DNA from: Epiperipatus broadwayi
Taxonomy: Eukaryota > Onychophora > Udeonychophora > Euonychophora > Peripatidae
Length of the DNA: 64,000 nt
Direction of reading: 5' to 3'
Assembly: GCA_028023455.1 (NCBI GenBank)
Contig: JAQFVV010000050.1
Span: 2,064,411-2,128,410, forward strand
Both the position numbers and the translations under genes were made by a program. Position 1 is the first letter of the stretch, and every line of letters begins with the position of its first letter. Under the pieces are notes generated by a model. The model was not told the DNA's origin and ran no database searches. It saw only the letters and a program-made list of their open reading frames with translations. Shown here one piece after another: positions 34,761 to 47,935 of the stretch.

Positions 34761-35543
34761 TACTTGTATTTTAATAAAATATCACATGACATACCACATG
34801 ACTCCAGCTTACATATTATTGTTTTAGCAGCATATTTTTTCACCAACTCTATGCCATTTAATCTAAGATTTGATAAACAATAATTGATGCCAGATGGCAG
34901 CACAGAATAGGATTTTATTAAGCGATATCTATTATTATTTATTAAAGTTTACAATAGATGGCCTAAAGATGCAAAAGAAAATGTATACTGTAATTATTTT
35001 TTATGTTGGACCATATTAACTACCTATGATTAATTGCTAAATGTCTTTAGAAAAACTCAAATTTTAAATATTTCAAATACATTCAACAAAATGCAGTTTA
35101 GTAAAGAATATAAATTTTCAAGTATTCCCTTATTGTCTTCTCTTTCCTGACAAGTCAGTGAAAAAGCATAGGAAACAAACATGGGCTCTTTAATAGTGAA
35201 TTCAAGATGATGCTTTAATTGCCCAGGCAATTCTGGCAATAATACAACTCAAAATGTGTTATATACTATATGTCTACTATTACAAACAATTGGGTCTGTT
35301 TGAAAAGTTTACATAAAGTTGGAATTTTTAATAGACATTTTATAGTTATATAACAACGATAAAAATAGTCCAACATAAGTGCTACCATCGTAAACATTCA
35401 GAGAATTAAAATTTTGAGGTATTAAATTTAATTTTCCAATGATATAAACTTACTTAAATTTAAAAGTGAAATATTTCATTTAACTATACCCATTAAACTT
35501 CAACCTAAAATGGACATTCTTTATTTCATGAATTCTCAGTGAA
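34761..35543. other. AT-rich non-coding stretch
   Basis: No gene is recognised. Two short open frames on the minus strand are unsupported. Confidence 0.4.
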
Positions 35544-35644
35544 CATTGGTGGTCGTGAGGTCAGCAACAGCTGCTTTATAAGCAGTTGTCCCGGGTTAGT
35601 GGGTTTGCTTCCCAGTTGATGCTATGACACATGAGAAAAAAAAA
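35544..35644 (+). repeat. tRNA-derived SINE, diverged
   Basis: A tRNA-Gly-like head (CATTGGTGGTCGTGAGG, then CAGCTGCTTTATAAGCAG) with a disturbed T arm is followed by TTGATGCTATGACACATGAG and an A-run. The tail matches the other SINE tails with two changes; the anticodon position no longer reads TCC. Confidence 0.65.
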
Positions 35645-37930
35645 TCTTTTAATAATGATAATAAATACTTACTTTGTTATTTCATAAAAAATAAATAAAA
35701 TAATTGAATGGTTTACTGTTCACAAATTCATAAATGGTTAGGCTATTGAAAGTGGCACATGGGCCATGGGTAAAAGAACTGAAACTTTAGAGTTTGTCAC
35801 CTTACTTCTGGATCAAGAAATCAAGGTATTCTTCTGTTGTTTTTGGCTTTAGCGTTTATAAAGTAAAAAGTGAGTACCTAATGGATTTTTTCATACATAT
35901 TTATGCGTAACTAAGTACACATTTTAAATTGCTAAAGAAAACATTTCCAATTGAATATTTCCACAGAGTGATGTCACGTGCAAGTATAAAGTGGTAAATA
36001 TTTTTCAGAATACCCTTATCATATTTAGAAATATGATTATATGGGATTATATTACATGAAGGAATTATAAAAAAAACATGAAAAGTCTATTCCCCTAGAG
36101 ATTAGACATTGAATTTGAGAAATTTCCAGAAAAAACCATTAATCTGTAAACAACAAAGAGGCAGGTATAGAGATAGATCTAAAAAATTTGAAGAAAAGCT
36201 AGAAAAATAGAGTTTCAGAAATATGAACCAACACAAAAAAAAAATTAAACCAATGGAAAAAATTTATTTGTAAGAAGAAATTTTGTTATAGATGATATTG
36301 TTGATGATAATATATAAAATGAATGGGAAAAAATGTATTCACTTAAAATGAACTAATTCAAAAAGTAGAGTAATAACATTCCAGAAATATGAAACACAAT
36401 AAAACAAAATGAAACCTACAAAAAATATTAAGCTAATATATATGCGCTGTATGCACATATAATGAAACTAGAAAGTAATATAAAAATATTAAATTATAGA
36501 GCTTAGTGCTTTCAAGAGAATACTTGTTCTCATACTAAGCTGTAGGAATAAAATTTGATGTAGATATATGTTTGATATAATAAAGGATAATAATAATATA
36601 ATATTAAATGGATTAAAATAGTTTATTTATTTAATATGCTAACATGCAAAAACTTAAAAAAACATTATAAATAAATATAGCTAAATGCATAGAACTCTAA
36701 TATTAAACTAAAGAACAATGGGACATATGTATCTCAATGCATTTTTAATATATGAAGAAGTAAGTGCTATTTTAATATATAACTACACTTTGCAAATAAT
36801 TTTTATTAACTGAACTGGTGATATGACACGTTTGAATTTCTGTGTGTTGACATCTCAATACATGAGTTTAAAAAGACTCTTGGTCATTATTTCAATTGAT
36901 CAAACTGTTTAGTAGTAACAGCAAAATATAAAAGAATTGTAAATAATTATGTTCTAACAACACCCCCTAGCGCCAACTTCCCAAAACTAGAGTTGCAATG
37001 GTTATCGCATGTGGCAGAAGTGCAATTTGGCCACCATACCCAGACTGTTCACTGACATTTGAATTCATTGATAAGAGCTTGAAACAATATAATTATACAT
37101 CCAGTAACTATGGTAAACTTTTTTTATTATCAAGCTAATATCCTGAAATCTAAAATAAAAAAAATTGTTAGAATTTTAACTCAAGATAACCTTGTATTCA
37201 GTAGCTATGAATATAATAACTTTATTCTAACTGTTGATTTCTTTTTGCTCCCTTAGCTAAAAATGTCAATACCAATGCAGCATCACAATTACTTTATTTT
37301 ACTATAATCCTATCAAAATTATCAGGTCTTTAATCTAGTGGATAACAAATTCACTTTAATTATGATATTCTATAATCATGGAGTTTGTAGATTGTTTTGA
37401 AATTGATTCAATGCATTTTTGTAATTCTCTTTTCTTTTAAAAAAGAAGATATTACAGATTTGAAAATACTCAATGCTGGTGTACAATGGTAACTGGTTCT
37501 CTCTACAATCACAGTACCATCTCTAAGCCAACAAGCATTTATGTAGCAACATATATTATCTTTTCACCACAAAAATATTAAGACACTAGCACATATGGAT
37601 CAAGAGTTATAACATGAAAGATGACAGTGCTGTACCTTCATAAATTATCATCAATATTCTCACTGCCATATGAAATCTTGAAAACATTCTTATGGCTAAT
37701 GGTTTCACTATCATTTCCTTAACATTTTTACACAATTGGCATTGTCCCATATGAAACACAGATTCCCATTTCCTATTGTGATTCATGATCTAACATTTTA
37801 TACTTTAAACATTTGTGATGAATAACTAAACTGTCATTATACAACACGTGTGTTGGTTCAAAGATGGCGCTACAAGTAGTTTTAAGAAACAAAGGTAATT
37901 ACCTTTTTATTTGGACACACAATATACATT
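35645..37930. other. AT-rich non-coding stretch
   Basis: No gene is recognised. Near 36490-36545 a short block (CTTAGTGCTTTCAAGAGAAT) resembles part of the foldback element at 57767-58123. At 37864 an ATGGCG start followed by nine codons and an AAAGGTAATT splice-donor-like sequence is listed as a finding, not as a gene. Confidence 0.35.
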
Positions 37931-38178
37931 TAAAACAGGCAAAACTCTCTCCATATAGCAGTGTCACTCAGTTCCAACCAGAGTAATATCAATGAATGCC
38001 AGAAGACTTGTGCATAAAATCCCTATCTAGTGCCTACTCATCCAATATCCCCAGACTGGTTTCTGGCTTGTGGCCTTGGCACTGAGTGGCACTACTATAT
38101 GGAGAGAGTTTTGCCTGTTTTAATAACAGTAATATGCTAGCACAAGACATAGTGATCATGTGGTGTTTAGTGGTTTAA
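37931..38178 (-). mobile_element. Short inverted-repeat element, copy 3
   Basis: The left AAAACAGGCAAAACTCTCTC pairs with the right GAGAGAGTTTTGCCTGTTTT. The interior carries the same TGCCTACTCATCCAATAT and CCCAGACTGGTTTCTGGC blocks as copies 1 and 2. The right outer part (to GTGGTTTAATA) is also shared with copy 1; the left outer part is not. Confidence 0.7.
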
Positions 38179-39284
38179 TATATATTTAAACGAAAAACTA
38201 TTACTTATAATACCACCCACGTGCCTATATTAGTACCCCCCCCCCAACCTGCCAAATTTGATTGACACAAAAACTGATGAATATTTGGGGACCTCACCAA
38301 AAAAGGAAAAAAAAACAAACATTTCATGTCATGGATGTTTCGCAGTAAAATTAAAAATATTGTTACATATCTACTGAAAAAATATTTAAAATATCTAAAT
38401 CATTAATGATAAATATTCATATTTTCCCATAATTCTCCGAATTACATATATATACAATCTTTAATTGATATTTATTGCAGATCACTGTACAACATTTACT
38501 TCTCTTACATTTGTTCCTTATTAGTTTTCTTTTCATTCAGAAAGCATTGAATAATAAAATTAATTATTTTTACTTTAATTCATTAAAACCAAAGCAATTC
38601 ACACCACATTAATTTTGCTGTTTCTTCTCTTGCATTACCAATAACAAAGTGTCTTTTTTTCAATATATATATTTATTCAGCCATGTTAGTGTTGGAGATT
38701 TATTTTGCCTTGTGCCCTTTTTCCATTTTGTGACCTTTATCCATTAATCTTCTTAAGTCTTTTTTCTACCCGTTACTATTGTTTTTGTTCCTCAGTTAAA
38801 ACCAATACTTATAAATGAGTTACAGAATGTCAAGGACAAAGCTTTCTAAAAACACTATAGATGAGGGGCGAGGGGGGTGGATTTAATATCGTTCTAAATT
38901 AAAATATTACAGAAAGAGAGAGAGAGAGGGGGGGGGGAGAGAAATAATGTAGGATTATTATTTAATCAAAATATTATAACTGAATAACTTTATTATTAAA
39001 GAAAAGAGGAAAAAAAAACCTTGTATACATTTCTGTTTGGAAAAAAATATATATTCGTGTGTAGGTACATGTAGGCATATCATAACTGATGATGATTAAA
39101 CATTACTGCTATATTTAGAATTATGAACTTTGGGCCAAAGTGCATGGATGGTAGCAAAGCTGGGTAACTTTGTACAACATAACTTTTTATAAAACTTCCA
39201 AGCATTAAAACATTTGTTACTTAGTCGTTCTCAATTGGTTAATGCTATAATATGGTAATATTTGGAGTTTTATCACCATCAGTA
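38179..39284. other. AT-rich stretch with G/C homopolymers
   Basis: A C10 run (38236-38245) and an AG repeat followed by G10 (38914-38937) are present. No gene is recognised. Confidence 0.45.
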
Positions 39285-39690
39285 ATATTATGTCCCAAAG
39301 TCAGTTCCAGAGAATAGTCATATCCTCAATTCAGCCATTTTCAACTCCGTTCTCTTAATTGTCCAGCTCTTCAATTCCACATAATTATTCCAATCTTTTA
39401 TGTCATCCAGCAATGTCAATCTTTCTTATTCTTTCTTCTTACTTCCATTTATCATACCTTCTGAAACATCTTTCATTAAACTATACTCAAATCCAGTTTC
39501 TTTTTCTAATTTCCTCAATCAATTTTCGTTTTTCTATTAACTCTTTTTTTAAAAGTTAATCTGTTAATTTATTTAACCAAGTAATTTTTTTCCATTCTTC
39601 TCCATGTTCGCATCTCAAGGCTTCCAATCTGTTTCTAATTTTATCCTAATTTTATTAACTATGGTTATTCACATCTCTCACTGCCTGTGA
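39285..39690 (-). pseudogene. LINE C-terminal fragment of a third family
   Basis: This shares nearly its full length with 58690-59165. On the minus strand fragments such as 'RKRNWI', 'ERIRKIDIAG' and, in another frame, 'DDIKDWNNYVELKSW' resemble the C-terminal tail seen in many LINEs ('R-x-LDDIKD-x3-Y-x-ELK'). Heavy frameshifting prevents a clade call. The 3' end lies at the left. Confidence 0.5.
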
Positions 39691-40710
39691 TCAAACCTTT
39701 CACAAACTCAATCAATAAACTATTTGATTATTTAATTTATCAAATATTATTGCCTAATAACACTACCTGCCACTAAAGAGAGAAATTCCATACCTTATCT
39801 ATTTTTCAAATTTGTATCTATATATGACCAAATTCCATTACAATACAATCTTCCACAAGCGTAAAAATTTCAGATAGCTTCTCTCAATATGTGTATATTC
39901 ATGAACCACCTTGAATCTTCAGGTGAGGTAACAATATTAATCACCTGTATTTCTTACATCCATATTGACAATCGGAATTTTTATACCATCACTCTCTAAT
40001 AAGTCAGGAATTGGGTTTTCATCCATTTTTAATATCTTATGGAAGGAACAATGATTATTTGTATGATCTTTTATATATCAGGTTTCTATCCAAAGAACTA
40101 TTCAGCAATCAACATAAAATGAATAAATCATTGAATGATTTATTTTTCAAGATCTTTAGAAGGTTGAATATAGAAGTTGACAAAGATGAAGTATGCATGA
40201 TCATGGAACATTGTCATTCAAAATCTGTAATTTTACCACTAGAGCTAACCACATAGGGCAATTGAATTTTTAAAAAATGTTATGATTGAAAAGGGGATAT
40301 ATGTGTCTTGACAAGATTTTCTTTAAAGTTAAACCCTTCCAGATTTAATCCACATGATGTATGTAACAAAAAATATCAGTTAATGCAAAAAAACTGTCCT
40401 GATCAGTCTACTACTATGGTGATCTAATTCTTTTTGACTGCAACATCTCAAACAAATGATCACATGATTAATATAGATAAGTTTGATTATCATTTGCATT
40501 TGATCTGACTTTAATCACAGGTTTGGTATGTCTGATACAGGAACAAATTTGTATATTGATTTAAAGTTAAGATAAAGTAAATCAATCTGTTTAGCCATAT
40601 ACTTTAATGTAATTTGGTCTATGAAGCTTCATTATTTTGTATTTATATCAGACCAGTAAAATAGCAGTAATGGCTGTTGGACAACATGCATTCCATATGT
40701 CACCTCTGGG
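39691..40710. other. AT-rich non-coding stretch
   Basis: The open frame at 40011-40256 (81 codons) has mixed composition and no recognised motif; I do not call it a gene. Confidence 0.4.
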
Positions 40711-41044
40711 TGCTGCATTCTCGGAAAGTGTAAAATACATTCAAAACTATGGCATAATCATCAAGAAAATGTTCTATCCAAACTTAATACTGGGTTTGTC
40801 AATACTATTCACTAAAAATATTACATGACCCTTTGAAATATATTTTCTAGAATATTATAGAATCATCTGTTCTAGGGTACTGTTTTCTATGACTGTGTGA
40901 AATAACCTTAAAACAATAGCATAATCATGAATAATTTTTTTGCCAGCCTTAATATTGAGTATTGTCAATATTGTTCACCAAAAAGATTACATGACCCTTT
41001 GGGTTGTGCTTTCTAGAATATTCTACAATCATCTACCATATGCT
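40711..41044. repeat. Two tandem units of about 167 bp
   Basis: GCATAATCATCAAGAAAAT (40752) and GCATAATCATGAATAATTT (40920) are followed in both units by a shared ATTACATGACCCTTTG and CTAGAATATT. The period is 168 bp, with two diverged units. The 63-codon frame over unit 1 is not supported. Confidence 0.7.
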
Positions 41045-44000
41045 TGAGTAATTAATGAACACCGGATAATATAGTGGTATACATTTATCTCCTTCCTAGG
41101 TTCCCCAGCTTTTGTTTTTGTGAGTGAGACTAAGATTCAAAGCTGAAACTAATACACTTATAAGAACTATTTACATCTCTATATTGAAACTAACAGTATG
41201 AAATTTAAAAAAAACCTTAAAATATTGAATCCATACCCACTCATTTGAATGGTCACATGGATACAACTTCAAATCAATTTCTATATATTTTAGAGAACTC
41301 TTTTTTATCCTACTACAGCATCCTGTTTACCTTTTCAGCAAAAAGTTTGACAATAAGATCTAAAACTTCTCATGTGCTTTCATAAAGGAATAATAATGAG
41401 AATGAATTTAGAAATATCACATGATATTGTTGTTCAGGTTAATCTTTCTAGTCAAAGAGTAGAAAGGGACCAGGTATGAAACTAACACCTACACAAACTA
41501 TAAAATATGACACTGAGTTAGTTCTATATAAATGTGCAAGCAATCTGCCTTTAGTTCAAAACCTTAGGATTTGTTTTAATTCTAGACCATTAGGTTAAGT
41601 AATAATATAAAGATATAAAAAGTGGCTATTAGATAAATAAGAGTATTAGCTCTAGGTATATTGTAGCCTGACAGTGAGAAAGGGAAAGGCTACAAACAGT
41701 TCTAGAGATGGAGATATTACAAAACTGTACCATTTGGTATCAACAAGTATTCAAATTTACAATAGATAGCATCAGTGTAGACCTATTGTAAATATAAAAT
41801 TCTTGGGCTTACTATAACCTCAATCAGGAAACAAAGCAATTAAGTAGATGATGATTGGTTTGATTTCTATTTATCACAGGTAAATAAATCAATTGTGATT
41901 TATCAGGTTGACAAATTCAGAAAAAATTAGCTTATTCAAGTTATGCAGATTTGTGTAAATTAGATTATAATTCTACATATATTATACGTGTGTGTTTGCC
42001 CGATATAAGAACTGTACTTTCAAAAAATTGTGTCAAGGAAAAATAATAAATATATTGTGTTAAAAAATGACAAATATGGATAATTAGATGCTAAAAATTA
42101 TCAAATAATTATATCACCCAGCGTTTCAAAAGCATTCTTCTTTTTGATAACTACTGTCAAATATAATTCTTATATATGTAATATTGATTTTTTTCCCCTT
42201 TCATTTGTATGAGCAATTCAAATTTGCAAATATTTTTTTACCTGGATATCGAAATTATTGCTTTCTTCTTTATAACATAATGTAGTGCACTTAGTATTAG
42301 ATTATAAAAAATAAAGAAACCATTTTGATATGTAGGCAAACTATTGTATATGTGTATGTACATATTCAAACGCATGAGTGTCTACATATATATGATATCC
42401 ACAAACGAATGTACTAATAATTCTAATAGTAAATTACAGCATTTAAAGACAGATACTGCATGCATTAATTATTAAAGATACAATTTGCAGTCACATAAAA
42501 TTCTTTCCCAAGTTCAGGATCTTTTCATAATACAACGATTAATATGATTTTGAAATGTTAAAGACCATGTGGCAATAAATTAAAACTTTAAGTTCTTGAA
42601 AAATATATTGCCAAAATTTAACACAAAATTTCATAAAAAATTAGCATTGAGAGCCCCATTTTAAATTCTTTACTTTATTGTTATTTTTTGCATATATCTC
42701 ATTAGCCTATAACAGTTCTTTTGTCAGAGTTATTTGTTGAAGTAATAGAGGTCAATAAAAAAACTCTAACAAAAGAGCTATTATGGATTAATGAAAAAAT
42801 GTGTTTAGCCTCAGAGATTGCCAATTTATAGTAACTGATAATTGTTTGGCAACATCAGTAGCTAAAATGTTATCTCTGTTTACATGGATATATTCTCTTC
42901 ATTTCTATTCTTTATTATAATAACAATCCATGAAAACATTTAATTAAACATATATATATCCCAATATAAATATGGCTATTTCTCTCTCTGAGCTACAAGA
43001 AGTGTCATCTAGATATCAATGTAACTAGTACTAGTGACAAACTTTAGCTATTCAAGCAAAAAAATTTAAGATGCTACCATTTCTGAATCACAAGTTATAA
43101 TAAGAAATGTGACATGTTTCACATTTATATATATTATCTTCAATGCTTTCTCTGCCACTTTAAATCTTACATGACTTAAAAACAATTTTTGTGCTTCATA
43201 GTTGTAGTATACACAGTGAAAATCTTTATTTTATTTTAATAGCAATTTTGTCAAATTTAAAGCAAAATTTAATACATTAATTCATGATCCAAAATATCAA
43301 CTTAACATACAGTATTTGTGATATACAACTAACGTATGCCACCATGTATTACACACATTGCTTTTTCATTGCGGCCCATTTAAAATCATCTATATTTTAA
43401 AGTTCCTTTAGTATGCAAAATAGTCACTTAATGCGATTTCTTTTATTTAGATATGAGAAATTATTTAAGAATATAATAAATAAAAATGAAAAATTTTGAT
43501 GGAAATAGACATTAATTTTAAAAGAAATTCAAGTAACATCAATAATAAAAATAAAAAAATTCATTTCAATATTATATAATACAAAAGGCATTGATAAAGA
43601 AATAAAAGATAATTGCTCTGAATATTAGAATATGTCATATATCACACTACTTAAAATAAATAGGTTACTTAATAATACTAATGACAGAAAATTGATAAAG
43701 AGCAAAATAACTAAGATATTTATTTGCCTTGCAGATAGCATATTCTGAGAAATCTTGGTGTTCATTGAAAAAGTGATTTAAAAACATCAGTTATTACAAT
43801 AAATAGTTAAAATATAGAAAATAAATAGTACACAAGCATATTCTATAAAGACTTTAAAATAAAATGTAATTAGAGACTTTGTGTTCAATGTGGATAAAAT
43901 GAAAAAGTTACATGAATAGGTACCAGAGATTATTTATTTAAAATATAAATATATACATGCATGTCACATATACCCTTCATATTATAATAAATAATAAAAA

Positions 44001-44289
44001 TTAAATACACAACAGCTATATAAATATATACACTGTAATGGTAATCACCCTTTTATTAAAGTTTAATGAATAAAAATAATAAATAAATGATAATATTCAC
44101 AAATTATCTTTTAGTCTAGGGAAATTATAAACATCCAATGGGTGACCACATATATAGTGAAGTGACTATACTTTTTTTAAAATTTTGATTGACTACTTTA
44201 TGACAGTCATGGATAACAATAAGACTGAACACACATAAAATAAAAGTCTTTATGCAGATTCAACCATGTTTACTGTTTGTTACCCTCCA
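41045..44289. other. AT-rich non-coding stretch with a small hairpin
   Basis: Apart from a hairpin at 42706-42787 (arms about 26 bp, CCTATAACAGTTCTTTTGTC against its near complement) nothing is recognised. Confidence 0.45.
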
Positions 44290-46005
44290 CATTAATAATA
44301 ATATGGTTGTATTGTTATGTTTAAATTTTGTAGATCTGATGAAGACTGCTAGGAACAGCTGAAACTGTAAAGAATAAATAAATATATTTTCCTATAAAGT
44401 GTAAGAAGAGTGGAATGTTTTTATTATATGTTATAATAATATTATTAAATGACAAAATGAATAATCTACTAAGAATTTGGATGGGAAATAAACAAGCAAT
44501 AAAATTATTATCAATAGCAATAGTTAATAAACAGGAAGAGAATAATATAAAAGATGTATTTACATATTTACATCTAAAATTGTATGAAGAACACTTGCGA
44601 TAGGAATAAACATCTTTATGATTAATAATAATTGATAAAAAATAGTTGATATTGCATTCATCCAATAGATATATGATCATCAAAATCATTACTCAATACA
44701 TATTCAAACAATTTTCTAATATCTTAACTTCTCTTGGTTTGTTTCAATAGTAGTTTATTCCCATCTAATTTTTCCTGTTGTTAACAGCATTGAAATTACG
44801 TAGATTTACAAATCCATTCATAGAAAAATATTTCCATTTGATAATTAATTAGATAGCAAGAGCCACGCATTTTCAGCTTCAAACAGTAAATATTAGACTG
44901 GCAGAATCTTAAGTTAATTTCTAAGGCATTTGTTTGTTTATGATTCCATTGTCAGTTACCCCAGAGACTGCATTATCAATTTAAACATTCATTAAAATTT
45001 CCCTGACTTCTCTGTTATAAGTGACATGACAAAGAAGTTTTGATTTCCCCTTTTGTGTAAAGCAGATGAGCCAAGAGTTTTCAATTAGTTCCATAGCAAT
45101 TTAATTTTAAAATAGTTTATTTTAAAATAAAGAATCGTAATAAAATTTTTACAATTATTATTATTAAATGAATTACTTTATAATTTATTTACACACATGA
45201 CGTTTATACATTATAGAATATATTAAAAAAAATTGATGCACATTAAAACCCATGAATATAAACTCAGTCATAGATATTACAATATATTAATAATAATTAT
45301 AGAAAAGATGGCAGTTATTAAAAAATTTAAATATAAAAATGATACAAATAAAAATGTAACTTATTTACAAAAGAATCACTTAATTAAATTATATAAAGAT
45401 TATGGATATAACCGTAAAACTATTAAAAATAAACTTTTTAACTAAGAAATCTATAGTAAATGATAAAATCTCTACACAAAATGATTGTAATGATAATATT
45501 AACAATAATTCAAATAAAAAATGGATCAAACTTATATATTATCCCAAAATTTATAATACATTAACCAAAAAAAATTATATTGAAAGCATATAAATATTAG
45601 ATGGTTGAATAGTAAAAGATTGAATAAATTAATAGGTAATTAAGAGATGATATAAAATATAAAAAGGAATTGTATATAAAATTAATTGTGATGATTGCAA
45701 TATGATTTACTACAGTCATACAAGTAAACAGAGATAAGAGCTAAAAACATAACAATGGAATTAGTAGGTGAGATAATAAGTCTGCTTTATAATTCATCAC
45801 TTAACATATGGACATAAAATAGGTGCCATAAAAATATTAAACCTTTAAATTACATTAAATATTCAAAAAGAAGACAAATATATGCAATATATTACATTAA
45901 ACATAACTTAAATAATTTATGAATATTTACAAATTTCAACAAATTTATTTAACAACTGAACAACTAAAAATTAATGGAAAATTATATAATATATAAAGTT
46001 GTATA
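44290..46005 (+). pseudogene. Penelope-like element A: RT tail and GIY-YIG endonuclease relic
   Basis: From 45666 the translation reads 'GIVYKINCDDCNMIYYSHTS', matching the start of the Penelope GIY-YIG endonuclease (GIVYxxxCxxCxxxYIG). It is preceded by 'LTKKNYIES' and 'DDIKYKK' and, further left, by 'LIKLYKDYGYNRKTI', which fit the end of a Penelope reverse transcriptase. Downstream 'RRQIYAIYYIKHNLN' fits the end of the domain. The second catalytic-motif Ile-Gly is changed to Tyr-Ser and stops are frequent, so it is dead. At 44336-44365 a CTGATGA...GAAAC element resembles those in Penelope LTRs. The left limit and the continuity between 44400 and 45200 are uncertain. Confidence 0.55.
44336..44365 (+). 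ncRNA. Hammerhead-ribozyme-like core in a Penelope-type repeat
   Basis: CTGATGA (44336-44342) is followed by a hairpin (AGACTG pairing with CAGCT, one bulged A) and GAAAC (44361-44365). This is the order of the hammerhead catalytic core, stem II and the second core strand. Penelope-like elements are known to carry hammerhead motifs in their LTRs. I could not identify stems I and III or a cleavage triplet, so activity is unproven. Confidence 0.35.
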
Positions 46006-46089
46006 ATGTTTGTATGCCTTATGTAAAATGAACCACAGACTGTATCGGATGTATCTTAAATTGGTACAGCATAAAGATAGAATATGCTG

Positions 46090-46410
46090 CTTATCAAAAA
46101 ATTAGTAATTTTCTAACCAAGTTTAAAGATTCAACCTCTTGAAGCTCAAGGTGTTTATGAAATTTTGTGGTGTTTGTGAGTCTTCTTATGTAGGTATGAG
46201 CAAAAATCACATCAGTGCTAGAAGGGATGAACATGCTACAGTGAAACAACATTCATCACCATCAGCAATCTCAATTCATGCTAGGTCACATAATACTAAT
46301 TTTTCTAAGATCAGTACTCTATCCAGGTATGAAAACCTACACCAAGGTAAGATGAGAACAGCTGTTGAGATACTAAAAAAGACCAAACTGTATCAACAAA
46401 TGCAATGACA
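46090..46410 (+). pseudogene. Penelope-like element B: GIY-YIG endonuclease
   Basis: The frame 46139-46408 (89 codons) contains 'FCGVCESSYVGMSKNHISAR' and 'DEHATV', then 'SAISIHARSHNTNF' and 'ENLHQGKMRTAVEILK'. This is the Cys-x2-Cys/YVG/Arg/His/Glu pattern of a Penelope GIY-YIG domain (YxG-x10-R-x-EH). 'FLTKFKDS' upstream in a neighbouring frame fits the link to the reverse transcriptase. The sequence differs from element A 400 bp away, so it is a different family. The endonuclease part is nearly intact although the first GIY strand lies beyond a frameshift. Confidence 0.75.
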
Positions 46411-47599
46411 CATAAACTCCCTCCTATTTGAAAATTAAAAAAAAAAAATTTCCCTGAATTTTTATTTATTATTTTTTTTCAATTTTATACACCTATTTTT
46501 TAATTGTGGAATTTCCAATGCCTCTACATCTATTTTTATTAACACTGTTTATAACACCTTTACAATTATATAGTTTTTATTTCCCAGTTGAGGGCTTATG
46601 TGATCAAGTCAAAACTTTGGAATTTTTAAATTAGAATCTTACATGGATAAGTCTGCAAAGTATGTTTTTATATAAATTATTTCTATATACTGTTACATTA
46701 TGTAATCAATTTTTTAAAGTTATATTGGATCTCTTCATGAAGGTTTTGTTTTATTCTACTTCACTGATGTTTTATTTTGTTATTATTATTTTTATTTCCA
46801 TTATAAAACACTAGATGGTGCTCTATCTGCATTAATTGATTAACATTAAAATATATGATTAACACTTGAAAAGGCCATGAAACCATATGCCAAAAGGTTT
46901 TTTATGTACAATTATTATTGATATAAATATCAAAGAACAGCATAATGGATTTCATCAATATCTAGTTTTGATGACAACTTAAATTGTAATCTAAATATGT
47001 TTAAAAGTTTTCCTCATCGTTTAGATTTATATCAGCTGAAATAAGATGCTAAAATAAGTTTCAACACAAGTAATAGATACTTTTTGCTAAATAGAAGCAT
47101 TCCATTTTTATTAAAATGAGAGCACCTGCTCAATAGTTGGTGTTTATCAACAAGAACTTAGAATTCAAAGCCACAATCAATACCACTATGTATCTGGTAG
47201 CCATCTTTAATTTCATTTTAATTATCGGGCTTATAGTCTACAATTTAATGGAAAACAACAGGTTTGGGAATTAAATTGCATTGCAATTTTGTAACAATGA
47301 TTACTCATCCTTACAAAAATGGCAAGTCGAGTGGCATTGCAATCATATTAGTTACACTTTTATTATCCTAGAATAACAACTTTACATTAGTAATTTATCA
47401 TATTACTATACATGTCATATCTGACCTTTCCTTCAGAAGGAGGACAAGTCCAGATTCTTTCCTCATCTGATCGGATTGGGCATGCATTGCCACAAACCAC
47501 TGTGTAAACATGTGGACAACCAATGTATAAATATGGCCAAAGGATAAAAAACAAGTATGGTCAATGTGTAAACATGTGTATAAAATCCTGGTATCCCAG
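46411..47599. other. AT-rich non-coding stretch
   Basis: No gene is recognised; possible 3' remains of Penelope element B continue into it. Repeated GTGTAAACATGTG strings near 47500-47580 suggest a small tandem duplication interrupting the integrase. Confidence 0.4.
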
Positions 47600-47935
47600 C
47601 TTCCAATATCCACCCTAGTTATCAGTTTTTTTGCTTCTTGAACTAGTCTCTCTGCTGGGCTATTGCTTTCAGGATGGAATGGTGGGCTGTACACTAGCTC
47701 AATGCCATTATTAGTGCAAAAGTTTTTGAATGCAGTTGATGTAAATGCTGTGCCATTATCTGACACTATTGTCTTATGTAGGCCACGGGCTGAAAAATAG
47801 CCTTCTAAAAGCTTCTATTGTTGCTCTGGAGTGAAGTGATGGAACTTCCCCAATCTTCAACCACTTGGAGAATGAATCAACTATTATCAATATATAGTGG
47901 AATGTAATCAATGGTAAATAAAACACATTGGATAG
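47600..47935 (-). pseudogene. Ty3/gypsy integrase core fragment
   Basis: On the minus strand 'ILIIVDSFSKWLKIGEVPS' (around the first catalytic Asp) is followed, after a frameshift near 47770, by 'MSDNGTAFTSTAFKNFC', 'NGIELVYSPPFHPESNSPAE' (second Asp and the Glu) and 'EAKKLI'. This is the DDE integrase core of a Ty3/gypsy retrotransposon, which joins element DNA to the host chromosome. Only this part remains; no LTRs, reverse transcriptase or protease are seen nearby. Confidence 0.85.

Noticed and set aside
44321-44689. 122-codon minus-strand frame
   Set aside because: Composition is driven by AT-rich codons, there are no motifs, and it overlaps the Penelope-type repeat on the other strand.
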